The translations under genes were made by a program, and so were the position numbers. Positions 51,042 through 60,110 of a stretch of DNA of 64,000 nucleotides are shown here, piece by piece. The notes under the pieces were generated by a model. It did not search any database, was not told the origin of the DNA, and worked only from the letters and a program-made list of their open reading frames with translations. Location of the stretch: contig CAJUMX010000004.1 of assembly GCA_910587705.1 (NCBI GenBank), positions 132,879 through 196,878 on the forward strand, read 5' to 3'. The DNA is from an uncultured Oscillibacter sp. (GTDB taxonomy: Bacteria; Bacillota; Clostridia; Oscillospirales; Oscillospiraceae). The first letter of the stretch is position 1. Each line of letters starts with the position of its first letter.

Positions 51042-52873
51042 TTCTCCACACGTCCTCCCTTGAAGATTCCATAGCCGAAGTGGTCGCACCGCAGGCACCG
51101 GGAGGACTCCTGACCGGCCTCCTGGTCCGTCATGCCGCATTCGATGCACTGGAAGTCGCCCTTGCGCTCACAGGCGTCCCGCTCGGTGGCGTTGACCCGG
51201 CCCCGGGGGCGGAGGTCCGTACACCGGGGCGTGGGGACCTTGACCTCGGACTCAATCTCGTGGTTGAAGCCTAGGTACTCGTCGATGTTGGCGGCGGCGG
51301 CCTTTCCAGCGGCGATGGCCCGGATCACCGTGGCCGGTCCCGTCACGCAGTCGCCTCCGGCAAAGACGCCCACCATGTCGGGAAGCTGGGTACTGGAATC
51401 CGCCAACAGGGCCCCGCCCCGCTGAATCTTGATGCCCGTCTGCTCCAGCCCCCGGATCTCGATGCCCTGGCCAATGGCCACGATGATGGTATCCGCCGGA
51501 ATCCGCAGAGGCTCCACGTCGGCGGTGTCCGGCCGGGGACGGCCCGCTTTGTCCATCTCGCCGATGATCTGGGGCTGGGTCCAGAGGGCCGCCACGTGGC
51601 CGTTCTCGTCCGCCTCGATGCGCAGGGGGGCCTGGAGGGTCAGCACCTCCGCCCCCTCGGCAATCGCACCCTCCACCTCTTCCGCCTGGGCGGTCATGTC
51701 CTCCTGGCGGCGGCGATAGACGCAGGTCACCTTCTCCGCCCCCAGGCGAATGGCGGAGCGGGTCACATCCATGGCCACATTTCCACCGCCGATGACCACC
51801 ACGTTCTGCCCCGTGAAGTCCGGCATCTCGTTGTCCCCGATGTGGCGCAGCAGCTCCACGGCGGAAACCACGCCCAGGCTGTCCTCCCCCTCAATGCCCG
51901 TCTTTTTGTCGGTATGGGCCCCGATGGAGAGATAGAGGCAGTCGTACTCCTGCTTCAATTCGTCGAAGGAAATATCAGTGCCCACGTCCACCCCAGTATG
52001 TACCTCGATGCCCAGGGACAGGATGGAAGCGATCTCCCCGTCCAGCTTCTCCCGAGGGAAGCGGTAGCTGGGGATGCCGTAGCGCATCATGCCGCCCAGG
52101 GCTTTCTGCTTCTCATAGACCGTGACCTTGTGGCCCATGAGGGCCAGATAGTAGGCCGCCGACAATCCGCCGGGGCCGCCGCCGATAATCGCCACGGATT
52201 TCCCTGTGGCTTTGGCGGGCTTAGGCTGGGGCACGTCCCCGGCCTGGTCCACGGCGTAGCGCTTCAATCCCCGGATGTTCAGCGCGTCGTCCACCATGTT
52301 CCTCCGGCAGCGGGCCTCGCAGGGGTGCTCGCAGATATAGGCGCAGGCCGTAGGGAAGGGATTGTCCTTGCGGATGAGGCGCACCGCGTCCTCACAGCGG
52401 CCCTCGCCGATGAGGGCGATATAGCCCGGGATATCCACCCCGGCGGGGCACAGGGCCACGCAGGGCACGGGGTTTTTCAGGCTTCCCAGGCAGCGGTGGT
52501 GGAGGATATGTTCCTCGTAATCGTCCCGGAAGCCCTTGAGGCCCATGAGGACCAGGCTGGCGGCGTCGGTGCCGATGGCGCAGTCCGCCGTGTCCACAAT
52601 GACCTGGGCGGTTTTCTCAATCCGCCGGAGGATGCCCAGATCCGGCTCCCCGTCCAGCACCTCCCGGATCATGTTGGAAAGCTGGGTCAATCCGACGCGG
52701 CAGGGCACGCACTTGCCGCAGGTCTGGGCCCGGCAGAGGTCCAGGAAATTCAGGGCCATGTCCACGGGGCAGAGGCCCGGCGGGCTGGCCGCGATGCGCC
52801 GCTCCATGTTCCGGTAGAGCTGCTCCACCACCGCCTGGGCCTGGCCGGGGGTTTTCACTTCCAGTCTGCTCAT
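51035..52873 (-). CDS. NuoF-C-terminus/GltD-like FAD oxidoreductase, hydrogenase partner
   Basis: The 612-residue protein fuses the Fe-S end of NuoF (CRAQTCGKCVPCRVGLTQL, residues 48-66) to a GltD-type flavoprotein: Fe-S ligands CVALCPAGVDIPGY and CEHPCEARC, FAD site IIGGGPGGLSAAYYLA (about 230) and NAD(P) site VVIGGGNVAMDVTRSA (about 365). The C-terminus has another Cys cluster (CIECGM...CLRCDHFGYG). The FMN/NADH domain of NuoF is missing. It overlaps the hydrogenase gene and likely feeds it from NAD(P)H and perhaps ferredoxin. Confidence 0.92.
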   Translation of the reverse strand: MSRLEVKTPGQAQAVVEQLYRNMERRIAASPPGLCPVDMALNFLDLCRAQTCGKCVPCRVGLTQLSNMIREVLDGEPDLGILRRIEKTAQVIVDTADCAIGTDAASLVLMGLKGFRDDYEEHILHHRCLGSLKNPVPCVALCPAGVDIPGYIALIGEGRCEDAVRLIRKDNPFPTACAYICEHPCEARCRRNMVDDALNIRGLKRYAVDQAGDVPQPKPAKATGKSVAIIGGGPGGLSAAYYLALMGHKVTVYEKQKALGGMMRYGIPSYRFPREKLDGEIASILSLGIEVHTGVDVGTDISFDELKQEYDCLYLSIGAHTDKKTGIEGEDSLGVVSAVELLRHIGDNEMPDFTGQNVVVIGGGNVAMDVTRSAIRLGAEKVTCVYRRRQEDMTAQAEEVEGAIAEGAEVLTLQAPLRIEADENGHVAALWTQPQIIGEMDKAGRPRPDTADVEPLRIPADTIIVAIGQGIEIRGLEQTGIKIQRGGALLADSSTQLPDMVGVFAGGDCVTGPATVIRAIAAGKAAAANIDEYLGFNHEIESEVKVPTPRCTDLRPRGRVNATERDACERKGDFQCIECGMTDQEAGQESSRCLRCDHFGYGIFKGGRVEKW

Positions 52874-52917
52874 GACTTCACTTCTCTCCTAAAAGTTTTT
52901 TTGGTTTCCTAAATATT

Positions 52918-52946
52918 ATTATGGGGGCAGGAACTGGAAAAGTCAA
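52918..52946 (-). promoter_or_regulatory. Hydrogenase operon promoter
   Basis: On the minus strand TTGACT (52946-52941), 17 bases and CATAAT (52923-52918), 45 bases before the first ATG. Confidence 0.75.
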
Positions 52947-52993
52947 GAAAAGTTATAAAATAGACAATCTTTTTTTATTGAGGCTTCTTTTTA

Positions 52994-53011
52994 TTGTGAA
53001 ATATTTCTCAA
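52994..53011. promoter_or_regulatory. Rex-like (or CRP/FNR-like) operator upstream of the hydrogenase operon
   Basis: TTGTGAAATATTTCTCAA is an 18-base near-palindrome (one arm mismatch) about 50 bases upstream of the -35. It fits the TTGTGAA-N4-TTCACAA Rex site with one difference; a CRP/FNR-type TTGTGA-N6-TCACAA reading is possible too. Confidence 0.55.
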
Positions 53012-53042
53012 AAGTGCCCAAGGTCCTTTTACTGGAGAGGCG

Positions 53043-53080
53043 AAAAAAGACGGCCGTCCCACAGGACGGCCGCCCTTTTT
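53043..53080. terminator. Terminator after the XRE regulator gene
   Basis: GGCCGTCC (53052-53059) and GGACGGCC (53064-53071) form a perfect stem, with A-run on one side (53043-53048) and T-run on the other (53076-53080), so it can work in both directions. Confidence 0.8.
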
Positions 53081-53089
53081 CATAGCGTC

Positions 53090-53545
53090 TTAAGCGTGCT
53101 TCCGGGCCTTCCAAACCTGTGCCAGAATGTCTTTCAGCACCAAAAACGCGTCCAGCTCATTGTAGCCGTAGGTCCTTTTCAGCTCCTCCAACAGCCGCTC
53201 CAGCTCCGCCGCGTAGGGGGCGGCGTCCACCTGGGACTGGTATTGGGCCAGAACAGGGTACTTTTTGCTCCACGCCTTGGTCCAGTCGATTTTATCCGAA
53301 ACCTCCTCCCGGGTGCGGTCGATGACCTCCTGAATCTCCTGGACCTCCAGGTCGAAGGCGATCAGCTCGTCCAGGGACAGGCCGTAAAGCACCGCCAGGT
53401 GCTTGGACTGGCGGATATCCGGCAGAGTCTCGTCCGTCTCCCATTTTGAAATGGTCTGGCGGCTCACCCCCAGCTTTTCCGCCACGGCCTCCTGGGACAG
53501 GCCCTTCTTCTTCCGGGCGTTGAACAGGTTGCTTCCCAAACTCAT
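53090..53545 (-). CDS. XRE-family HTH regulator
   Basis: The 151-residue protein begins MSLGSNLFNARKKKGLSQEAVAEKLGVSRQTISKWETDETLPDI, a Cro/C1-type HTH; the C-terminal 85 residues are helical and charged. ATG 53545 has AGGAGG 8 bases before it, while a longer frame to 53629 is unsupported. It stands alone. Target genes are not evident. Confidence 0.9.
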   Translation of the reverse strand: MSLGSNLFNARKKKGLSQEAVAEKLGVSRQTISKWETDETLPDIRQSKHLAVLYGLSLDELIAFDLEVQEIQEVIDRTREEVSDKIDWTKAWSKKYPVLAQYQSQVDAAPYAAELERLLEELKRTYGYNELDAFLVLKDILAQVWKARKHA

Positions 53546-53819
53546 GTAATGACCTCCTGTGTTGGATTTGACCCTATTATAGAGGGTTTTCCTGGAGAAC
53601 GCCAGCGGCGTTTCCTTGCACTTCCGCACGGATTCTTGACAGTCCGGCGACGAAATTCGGGCTTGAACCTCGTCCGGGGATGGGGTATACTAGACCGTAA
53701 AGCGCCACAGCGCAGAAACAGGAGCATGACAAGAAACATTCCCGGCGGCACTCCTTGCGGCATTTGCGCCGCCTGCGTTTCTTGAATGTTGCCTGATATA
53801 GAAAGAAGGAACTCCACCC

Positions 53820-54590
53820 ATGATCCGCCTCATTGCCAGCGACATTGACGGGACCCTGCTCCAGAACGGAGCCACAGAGATTCCCCCGGAAATTTTTGAC
53901 CACATCCGCCGTCTGGAGAAAAAGGGCGTCCTCTTCTGCCCCGCCAGCGGACGGCAGTACACCAGCCTCCGGCGGCTCTTCGCCCCGGTGGCAGACCAGG
54001 TGCCCTTCCTCTGCGAAAACGGCGCGGTGGTCTACGGTCCCGGAAGCCCCGGGCCCATCCTCAGTAAAACCGCCATGGACCGCCGCCTCTCCGAGGAGCT
54101 GTGTACCGAGATTCTGGCCCTGCCGGAGACGGAGGTGCTGATCTCTGGCGCCGACGTCAGCTACCTCTGCCCCAAGGCCCCGGGGTTGGAGACCCAGATT
54201 CAATGGTTCCTGGGAAACCGCACCGCTGTCCTCCCCGCCCCGGCGGACGTGCCGGAGGACATCATCAAGGTCTCTGCCTACTGCCCCAAGGGCATCGAAG
54301 CCGCCAAGGCCGCCCTGTTTCCCAAGTGGGAGCGGCACTTCCGCTGCGCCGTGGCCGGCGAGGTCTGGGTGGACTTCACTCTGGCGGACAAGGGCCTGGG
54401 CGTCTCCCGGCTCTGCGAGGCCCTGGGCCTCCGTCTGGAGGAGGTCATGGCCTTCGGGGACAACTACAACGACATCTCCATGCTGGAGCAAGTGGGCCAC
54501 CCCTACCTGATGGAGGGTGCCGCGCCGGCGCTCCGGGCCCGCTTCTCCACCCGCTGCCGCACCGTGGCGGAGGTGCTGGAGACCCTGTGA
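53820..54590 (+). CDS. Cof-type HAD-IIB phosphatase
   Basis: The 256-residue protein has HAD motif I ASDIDGTLL (residues 6-14), motif II CPASGR, a basic motif III Lys and motif IV FGDNYNDISMLE. Such proteins dephosphorylate sugar phosphates or cofactors such as FMN. AGAAAGGA precedes the ATG. Substrate not assignable. Confidence 0.93.
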   Translation: MIRLIASDIDGTLLQNGATEIPPEIFDHIRRLEKKGVLFCPASGRQYTSLRRLFAPVADQVPFLCENGAVVYGPGSPGPILSKTAMDRRLSEELCTEILALPETEVLISGADVSYLCPKAPGLETQIQWFLGNRTAVLPAPADVPEDIIKVSAYCPKGIEAAKAALFPKWERHFRCAVAGEVWVDFTLADKGLGVSRLCEALGLRLEEVMAFGDNYNDISMLEQVGHPYLMEGAAPALRARFSTRCRTVAEVLETL

Positions 54591-54666
54591 CGCGGACAGT
54601 GTTCCTCCAAAATTTGAACGATTCCTTAATTTTTGTCATTTTTGTTACTTTTTTGCCTCGTCCGCC

Positions 54667-54695
54667 TTTACAAGGCGGGCGAAATTCTTTATAAT
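54667..54695 (+). promoter_or_regulatory. Promoter of the peptide-binding lipoprotein gene
   Basis: TTTACA (54667-54672), 17 bases and TATAAT (54690-54695) give a strong vegetative promoter about 77 bases before the ATG. Confidence 0.75.
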
Positions 54696-54740
54696 AGATG
54701 TCTGCCAAATCCGCCCAGCGGCGGCGCACATCATATATGG

Positions 54741-54761
54741 AAGGCGATCCCAGATCGCCTT
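54741..54761 (+). other. Leader hairpin adjoining the lipoprotein ribosome-binding site
   Basis: AAGGCGATC/GATCGCCTT, a perfect 9-bp stem with a CCA loop, ends one base before the TGGAGG ribosome-binding site at 54762. It could modulate translation. Confidence 0.55.
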
Positions 54762-54771
54762 TGGAGGTTTT

Positions 54772-56436
54772 ATGAAACAACTCATCAAGCGCCTGGCGGC
54801 TCTGCTGCTGCCGGGAGCGCTTTGCCTATCCCTGCTGTCCGGCTGCGCCAAGGACGGCGAAGGTCTGGCCCTGTCCGTCTGTACCGGGGCCGCCCCGGAA
54901 TCCCTGGACCCCATCTACGCCGAGGACGTGGGCGGGCAGACCATCCTGGCCCATCTCTATGAAAATCTCATGCGGGTAACGGCGGACAGCACGGGAAAAA
55001 CCAGCGTCCTCCCCGGCATGGCCAAAAGCGTGGACCAGGAGGAGGAGACCAAGGAGGGCGCCATTACGGTTACCTATACCTTCCGTCTCCGCAGCGCTCG
55101 CTGGTCCGACGGGCAGCCCGTCACCGCCGGGGATTTTGTCTACGCCTGGCAGCGCCTGGCAAACCCCGCCACCGGCTCCCGCTACGCGGACCTGTTGTCC
55201 GTGGTCAAGGGCTATCAGGAGGCCCGGGCCACCAAGGACATGAGCCTGCTCCAAGTAACGGCCAAAAACGACAACACCCTGGTGGTGGTGCTGAACGGGC
55301 GATACGACTGGTTTTTAAAGGAGGTCTGCACCTCCCCCGCCGCCATGCCCCTGCGCCAGGACGTGGTGCAGAAGCTGAAGGCCGCCTCCGGCGACAAGTC
55401 CTGGTGGGAAGGTGATCCCACCCAACTGGTGACCAACGGTCCCTATACCGTCGCCTCTTTGGAGGAAGGCCGCTCCCTCCAATTGGCCGTTAATGACCGC
55501 TACTACGCCGCCCAGCCAGGGCCGCAGAGCCTTTCCTTCCACTTTGCCGGTTCGCCGGAGGAGGCCTGGTCCCTCTATGAAAGCAAAACCGTGGACGCCG
55601 TGTGGCCCCTGCCGGATGTACGGCTGACGGAGCTGGCAGCGGACCCGGAGTGGACCCCCCTGCCGGAGCTTGCCACCTATACCGCCCTGTTCAACTGCGC
55701 CGCAGAACCGTTCAGTGATCCCAACCTCCGGGAGGCCATGAGCCTGGCCATCGACCGAAACGCCCTGGCCCAGGCGGCGGGGGCGGCGGCTCTGCCGGCG
55801 GAGGGCGTGGTCCCCCCCGGCGTGCCGGAGAATGAGGAGGGAGACTTCCGGTCTCTCAGCACTCCCCTGCTGGACAACGCGCCGGAGAGCTATGAGGAGC
55901 GCTGCCAACAGGCCCGAACTCTGCTGGACGAGGCCGGGTACAACAGCGGCGCAGACCTGGGAGAGCTGGAGTTCTTATACCTGAAAAACGATGTGAACGA
56001 CGCCGTGGCCCAGCTTCTCTGTCAGCAGTGGCGGGAGGTTTTAGGGGTTCAGGCAACGCCCAAGGGGCTAACGGAGCGAAATTTGATGTCCGCCCTGCGC
56101 GGCGGAGAGTACACCCTGGCGGGCCGGACCCTCACCGCTTCCGCCAACGACGCGGAGTGCTTTTTGATGTCCTGGACCTCCGAGAGCCGGGAAAACCTGG
56201 TCCGCTACGAGAGCACCGCCTATGATACGCTGATGAAGATTGTCGCCGGAGCCGCCGACGGCACCGCCCGGATGGGCTGCCTCCACGACTCCGAGGCGCT
56301 GCTACTGATGAACCACGCGCTGGCACCCCTCTACACCAAGGGCACCGATTGGGAGCTGCGGGAAACCTTCACCGGAGCCTTCCGGGACCCGAGGGGCTGG
56401 TTCAGCTTCGCCAGCGTGGTGAGCAGGCCGGTGTAA
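54772..56436 (+). CDS. Peptide ABC transporter substrate-binding lipoprotein (OppA/DppA family)
   Basis: The 554-residue protein has a lipoprotein signal with lipobox LLSGC (C25) and the SBP family 5 region (GAAPESLDPIYAEDVGGQTILAHLYENLM, RSARWSDGQPVTAGDFVYAWQRL). It binds oligopeptides outside the membrane. No permease or ATPase genes are adjacent, so the rest of the transporter is encoded elsewhere or the protein acts as an orphan receptor. ATG 54772 follows TGGAGG. Confidence 0.93.
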   Translation: MKQLIKRLAALLLPGALCLSLLSGCAKDGEGLALSVCTGAAPESLDPIYAEDVGGQTILAHLYENLMRVTADSTGKTSVLPGMAKSVDQEEETKEGAITVTYTFRLRSARWSDGQPVTAGDFVYAWQRLANPATGSRYADLLSVVKGYQEARATKDMSLLQVTAKNDNTLVVVLNGRYDWFLKEVCTSPAAMPLRQDVVQKLKAASGDKSWWEGDPTQLVTNGPYTVASLEEGRSLQLAVNDRYYAAQPGPQSLSFHFAGSPEEAWSLYESKTVDAVWPLPDVRLTELAADPEWTPLPELATYTALFNCAAEPFSDPNLREAMSLAIDRNALAQAAGAAALPAEGVVPPGVPENEEGDFRSLSTPLLDNAPESYEERCQQARTLLDEAGYNSGADLGELEFLYLKNDVNDAVAQLLCQQWREVLGVQATPKGLTERNLMSALRGGEYTLAGRTLTASANDAECFLMSWTSESRENLVRYESTAYDTLMKIVAGAADGTARMGCLHDSEALLLMNHALAPLYTKGTDWELRETFTGAFRDPRGWFSFASVVSRPV

Positions 56437-56651
56437 CGACGGAGACTTCTTTCGGGTCAGCCCCCATTCTGGCAGAAGCGTAAGGTCTGATTTGGCGTAA
56501 ACGCAAGACGTTTTGCAAACCATTCAGCATATTTCTCCAACTGTTTGCCAGGGAGCGCAACTGGAAGGAACCGGGAAACCGCTTCCTTCCCCTCTGGACA
56601 TTCACGAAGCGCTGTGCTATGATAGAGGAAACCAAAAAGGAGGAGCTCTTT

Positions 56652-57374
56652 ATGCAATTAAACGGAATGGAATACAACGATTATAACGACCAAAGTCTTG
56701 GGACCTATACCGGAGAATCCATCGGTCTTTACACCGCCAAGGCTTTCTTCTGGATGTTTCTGGGGCTGCTGACCACCTTCGGCGTGGCCTTCTTTGGTTA
56801 CGCCACCGGAAGCATCCTTTACGTATTCGCCATCCCCTATTTCCACATTGTCCTGCTGGTAATACAGCTGGGCGTGGTGTTCTTCCTCTCCGCCCGGCTC
56901 CACAAGCTTCAGGTTGGAACCGCTAGGGCGCTGTTTTTTGTCTACGCGGCAGTAACCGGCGTGGTCTTTTCCGCCTACTTCCTAATTTTCAGCATGTTGA
57001 GCCTGATCCTGGTCTTTGCTATGACGGCGGTCTACTTCGGCGTTATGGCCCTGTATGGTTACCGCACCCAAACGGACCTCACCCGTCTGCGGCCCATTCT
57101 GGTGGGCGGGCTGATCTTCCTGATTGTCTGCGGCCTACTGTCCATGTTCCTCCCCCTGGGGATGGCGGACCGGGTGATCTGCCTTGTGGGTGTGGCTATA
57201 TTCCTGGGCTTTACCGCTTACGATACCCAGAAAATCAAGGCCTTCTACACCGCCTATCAGGGTGACCAGGCCATGCTGGAGCGGGCGTCCATTTATTCCG
57301 CCCTGGAGCTGTACCTGGACTTCATCAACCTGTTCTTGTATCTCCTGCGCTTTTTAGGAAAGAGCAAGAAGTAA
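56652..57374 (+). CDS. Bax inhibitor-1/YccA-family membrane protein
   Basis: The 240-residue protein has seven hydrophobic segments, a short acidic cytoplasmic N-terminus (MEYNDYNDQS) and the BI-1 C-terminal TAYDTQKIKAFYTAY...SALELYLDFINLFLYLLRFLG. BI-1 relatives are pH-gated calcium leak channels or protease modulators. AAAAAGGAGGAG precedes ATG 56652. Confidence 0.93.
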   Translation: MQLNGMEYNDYNDQSLGTYTGESIGLYTAKAFFWMFLGLLTTFGVAFFGYATGSILYVFAIPYFHIVLLVIQLGVVFFLSARLHKLQVGTARALFFVYAAVTGVVFSAYFLIFSMLSLILVFAMTAVYFGVMALYGYRTQTDLTRLRPILVGGLIFLIVCGLLSMFLPLGMADRVICLVGVAIFLGFTAYDTQKIKAFYTAYQGDQAMLERASIYSALELYLDFINLFLYLLRFLGKSKK

Positions 57375-57439
57375 CTACGGTGCAGCGGGAAGTCCCCCAG
57401 AGGGCTGATACCGCTTAACCCACATTTTAATTGTGTCTG

Positions 57440-57481
57440 AAAAAGCATCCATCCTGTGCAAAGCAGGGCGGATGCTTTTTT
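57440..57481 (+). terminator. Terminator after the BI-1 gene
   Basis: AAAAAGCATCC pairs with GGATGCTTTTT, with inner CCTG/CAGG pairs, and ends in TTTTTT. A classic intrinsic terminator. Confidence 0.85.
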
Positions 57482-57663
57482 CTACAGGGGAACTCCCCGC
57501 AGCCCCAGAAGCAGGGAAGAAGGGGCTGCCGATTCCAGCGGGTTGAAAACTTTGACATTTGGCCGCCGCGTAAGCTTGCGGCACAGAAAAATTCATGGTA
57601 TCATACGTTTATCAATTTAAACTCATCCGATCCGCACTGATTATAAAAAGGAGTGAAGTTTTC

Positions 57664-59133
57664 ATGGAGTGGGAATCCCTGTTAGCAACCAATAAGCTGG
57701 GCCCGGAAGCCGAAGAACCGAAGGCCTGGGCAAGCTATCCCATCAATGCGTTTGAAAAAGACTATAACAAAATTGTTTCCAGCGCCGCTTTCCGCAGACT
57801 CCAGGATAAAACCCAGGTATTTCCCTTGGATAAAAGCGATTTTATTCGCACACGGCTTACCCATTCCATTGAGGTGTCCACAATCGCGCGGCAATTGGGC
57901 ATCATGATTTCAAAAAACGAAACCAATTATATAAAAAGAGAAGTATCGAACTCCGCGGAGGATATTTCTTCCGTCTTATTATGCGCGGGACTTTTACACG
58001 ATTTGGGCAACCCTCCCTTCGGACATTTTGGGGAAGCTGTAATTGGCGAGTGGTTTCAAAACAATCTTGGTAAAATTCTATATCGCTCAAATCAGAATAC
58101 GCCTCCTGACCAGCTTCGCACACTCCGCGAGATACTGTCCGAGCAAATGGCCGCTGACCTGGAGAACTTTGAAGGCAATGCCCAGGCCCTGCGCTTACTT
58201 TCCAAAGCCCGTCACGGCTCCAACATCAATGTTTCCATTTCAGTGATCAGCACGCTGATGAAATATCCAACAAACTCCCTTTCCTTCTGCCGGACCGCCC
58301 CCGATGTAGCTGCGCACAAAATGGGATACTATTTCGCGGAGCAGGAAAGCTATCTGCAAATTGCCGACACGCTGGGAACGAAGCAGCCGGATGGGCATAT
58401 CTGCCGTCATCCGCTGGCGTTCTTCCTGGAGGCAGCGGATGACATCGCCTATGCCACAGCGGATTTGGAGGACGCCTTTAAAAAGAGGCTCTTCAGCCTC
58501 CAGGAATTTATTGAGTATTTTGAAAGCCAGTACAATCATGCGCAGATAGACACCGTCATCGGCCAAAAATACCATTCAAAGGAATACTATTCCAACAAGC
58601 TGATTGAAAAGTTTCATGAGTATGAGGGTATTTCAGAGGATGAAAAATTCCACCAGTGGATTCACTATACCAGGCGGTGGCTCATGCACAACGCCACATA
58701 CCGCTTTTCCAAGGAGTACAACCACATTATGAGCGGCCAATTCCAAGAGGAGCTTTTCAGCAACGTAAACCACACAATTACCATGAAAATATTGAAGAAG
58801 GCCATGGGGGAGTTTGTTTATAATTCTCCCGGAATCCTGCGGCTGGAGCTCTCCGCGCAAACCATTCTCTCGTTTCTTCTGGATAAATTTGTACATGCCG
58901 TCTTATACTTTGGCTGCGAGGATGACACCTATCAATTGACGCAGGCCGACAAGAAATGTCTGCACTTGATTTCCAACAACTACAAGGAGGATTACCAGAA
59001 AGAAATAAAAGGCCACGAGGATAACGAGGCCTATTGTCTGTACCTGCGGCTGCTAATGGTAACGGACTATATCAGCGGCATGACGGACTCCTTCGCCCGG
59101 ACCCTCTATCGGGAGTTAAGCGGAATTGAATAG
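57664..59133 (+). CDS. dgt: Deoxyguanosinetriphosphate triphosphohydrolase (dGTPase)
   Basis: The 489-residue HD-domain enzyme has H67 (RTRLTHSIEV), H112-D113 (LLHDLGNPPFGHFGE) and D441-type late aspartate (ADDIAYATADLEDAF region). It cleaves dNTPs to nucleoside and triphosphate, and relatives act in phage defence by dNTP depletion. The start ATG 57664 has AAAGGAG. Its base composition is clearly more AT-rich than its neighbours, pointing to acquisition from another source. No partner gene is present. Confidence 0.88.
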   Translation: MEWESLLATNKLGPEAEEPKAWASYPINAFEKDYNKIVSSAAFRRLQDKTQVFPLDKSDFIRTRLTHSIEVSTIARQLGIMISKNETNYIKREVSNSAEDISSVLLCAGLLHDLGNPPFGHFGEAVIGEWFQNNLGKILYRSNQNTPPDQLRTLREILSEQMAADLENFEGNAQALRLLSKARHGSNINVSISVISTLMKYPTNSLSFCRTAPDVAAHKMGYYFAEQESYLQIADTLGTKQPDGHICRHPLAFFLEAADDIAYATADLEDAFKKRLFSLQEFIEYFESQYNHAQIDTVIGQKYHSKEYYSNKLIEKFHEYEGISEDEKFHQWIHYTRRWLMHNATYRFSKEYNHIMSGQFQEELFSNVNHTITMKILKKAMGEFVYNSPGILRLELSAQTILSFLLDKFVHAVLYFGCEDDTYQLTQADKKCLHLISNNYKEDYQKEIKGHEDNEAYCLYLRLLMVTDYISGMTDSFARTLYRELSGIE

Positions 59134-59211
59134 GGAAAAACACGAAACTGCCCTGCTCCTCAAATATTTTCAAGGCTCATTCTCTCAATAAAAAGCCATG
59201 CAGAAAAGAAC

Positions 59212-59239
59212 GCCGGGGAGCAGGTTTCCGCTCCCCGGC
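59212..59239 (+). terminator. Hairpin downstream of dgt
   Basis: GCCGGGGAGC/GCTCCCCGGC is a perfect 10-bp stem with an 8-base loop; the T-run is absent (ACTTGG follows), so termination efficiency is uncertain. Confidence 0.5.
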
Positions 59240-59292
59240 ACTTGGTATCTCCGAGCCATTAAAATCACATCATCTGCCCCGGCAAACAGCAG

Positions 59293-59328
59293 CTTAGGAA
59301 AGCCTTCATCGTTTCTTAAGGAAAGAAC
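59293..59328 (+). promoter_or_regulatory. Putative VanR boxes upstream of vanR
   Basis: CTTAGGAAAGCCTTCATC (59293-59310) is followed by TTTCTTAAGGAAAG (59312-59325). The first matches 61239-61256 in 15 of 18 bases. They lie about 25-60 bases before a TACAAT (59353-59358), as expected for an OmpR-type activator. Confidence 0.55.
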
Positions 59329-59390
59329 AGCAAACTGGGAACGACTTTTTGTTACAATGAAATAGAATGGAGCCGAAAAGGAGGATGCCT

Positions 59391-60110
59391 ATGCCCCACA
59401 AGATTCTGGTCGTCGACGACGAAGCCGAGATTGCGGACCTGATCGAGACCTATCTGGCGGATGAAAACTACACCATTTTTAAGTTCTACGCAGCAAAGGA
59501 TGCCCTGGCGTGTATCGAAACCACGGACCTGGATCTCGCCATCTTAGACGTGATGCTACCGGATATCGACGGCTTTGCCCTTTGCAAAAAAATCCGGGAA
59601 ACGCACACCTGGCCCATCATCATGCTGACGGCCAAGGATGCCGAAACCGATAAAATCACCGGCTTGACCCTGGGGGCCGACGACTATGTGACCAAGCCCT
59701 TCCGCCCCCTGGAGCTGGCAGCACGGGTGAAATCCCAGCTGCGCCGCTACAAAAAGTACAACCCCGCCCACGCCGGGAGCGCCGGCCCGGTCCCCCCGGC
59801 GGACACGCTGATTCACGGCGATCTGGTGATGGACAAGAAAGCCCACGACTGTTCCCTGAACGGCGAGCCGATCGAGCTGACTCCCACGGAGTTTTCCATC
59901 CTCCGCATCCTTTTGGAAAACCGTGGAACCGCCGTCAGCGCCGAGGAGCTGTTCCATCAAATCTGGCAAGACGAGTACTACAGCAAATCCAACAACACCA
60001 TTACGGTTCACATCCGGCACCTGCGGGAGAAGCTGGGGGACCGCACGGACAAGCCGAAATACATCAAAACGGTATGGGGAGTGGGGTATAAAATTGAAAA
60101 CCAACCGTAA
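59391..60110 (+). CDS. vanR: VanR-type OmpR-family response regulator
   Basis: The 239-residue protein has a receiver domain with D9-D10, phosphoacceptor D53 (AILDVMLPDIDG), T and K (MLTAKDAE, VTKPFRP), and a winged-helix DNA-binding domain (LTPTEFSILRILLENRG...TVWGVGYKIE). The ATG at 59391 is chosen for the AGGAGG 6 bases before it; two in-frame ATGs lie earlier. It heads a vanG-type cluster and probably activates the two boxed promoters. Confidence 0.92.
   Translation: MPHKILVVDDEAEIADLIETYLADENYTIFKFYAAKDALACIETTDLDLAILDVMLPDIDGFALCKKIRETHTWPIIMLTAKDAETDKITGLTLGADDYVTKPFRPLELAARVKSQLRRYKKYNPAHAGSAGPVPPADTLIHGDLVMDKKAHDCSLNGEPIELTPTEFSILRILLENRGTAVSAEELFHQIWQDEYYSKSNNTITVHIRHLREKLGDRTDKPKYIKTVWGVGYKIENQP

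Noticed and set aside
49335..51074. 579-codon plus-strand ORF opposite the hydrogenase
   Set aside because: The minus strand has all H-cluster motifs; this is a shadow frame.
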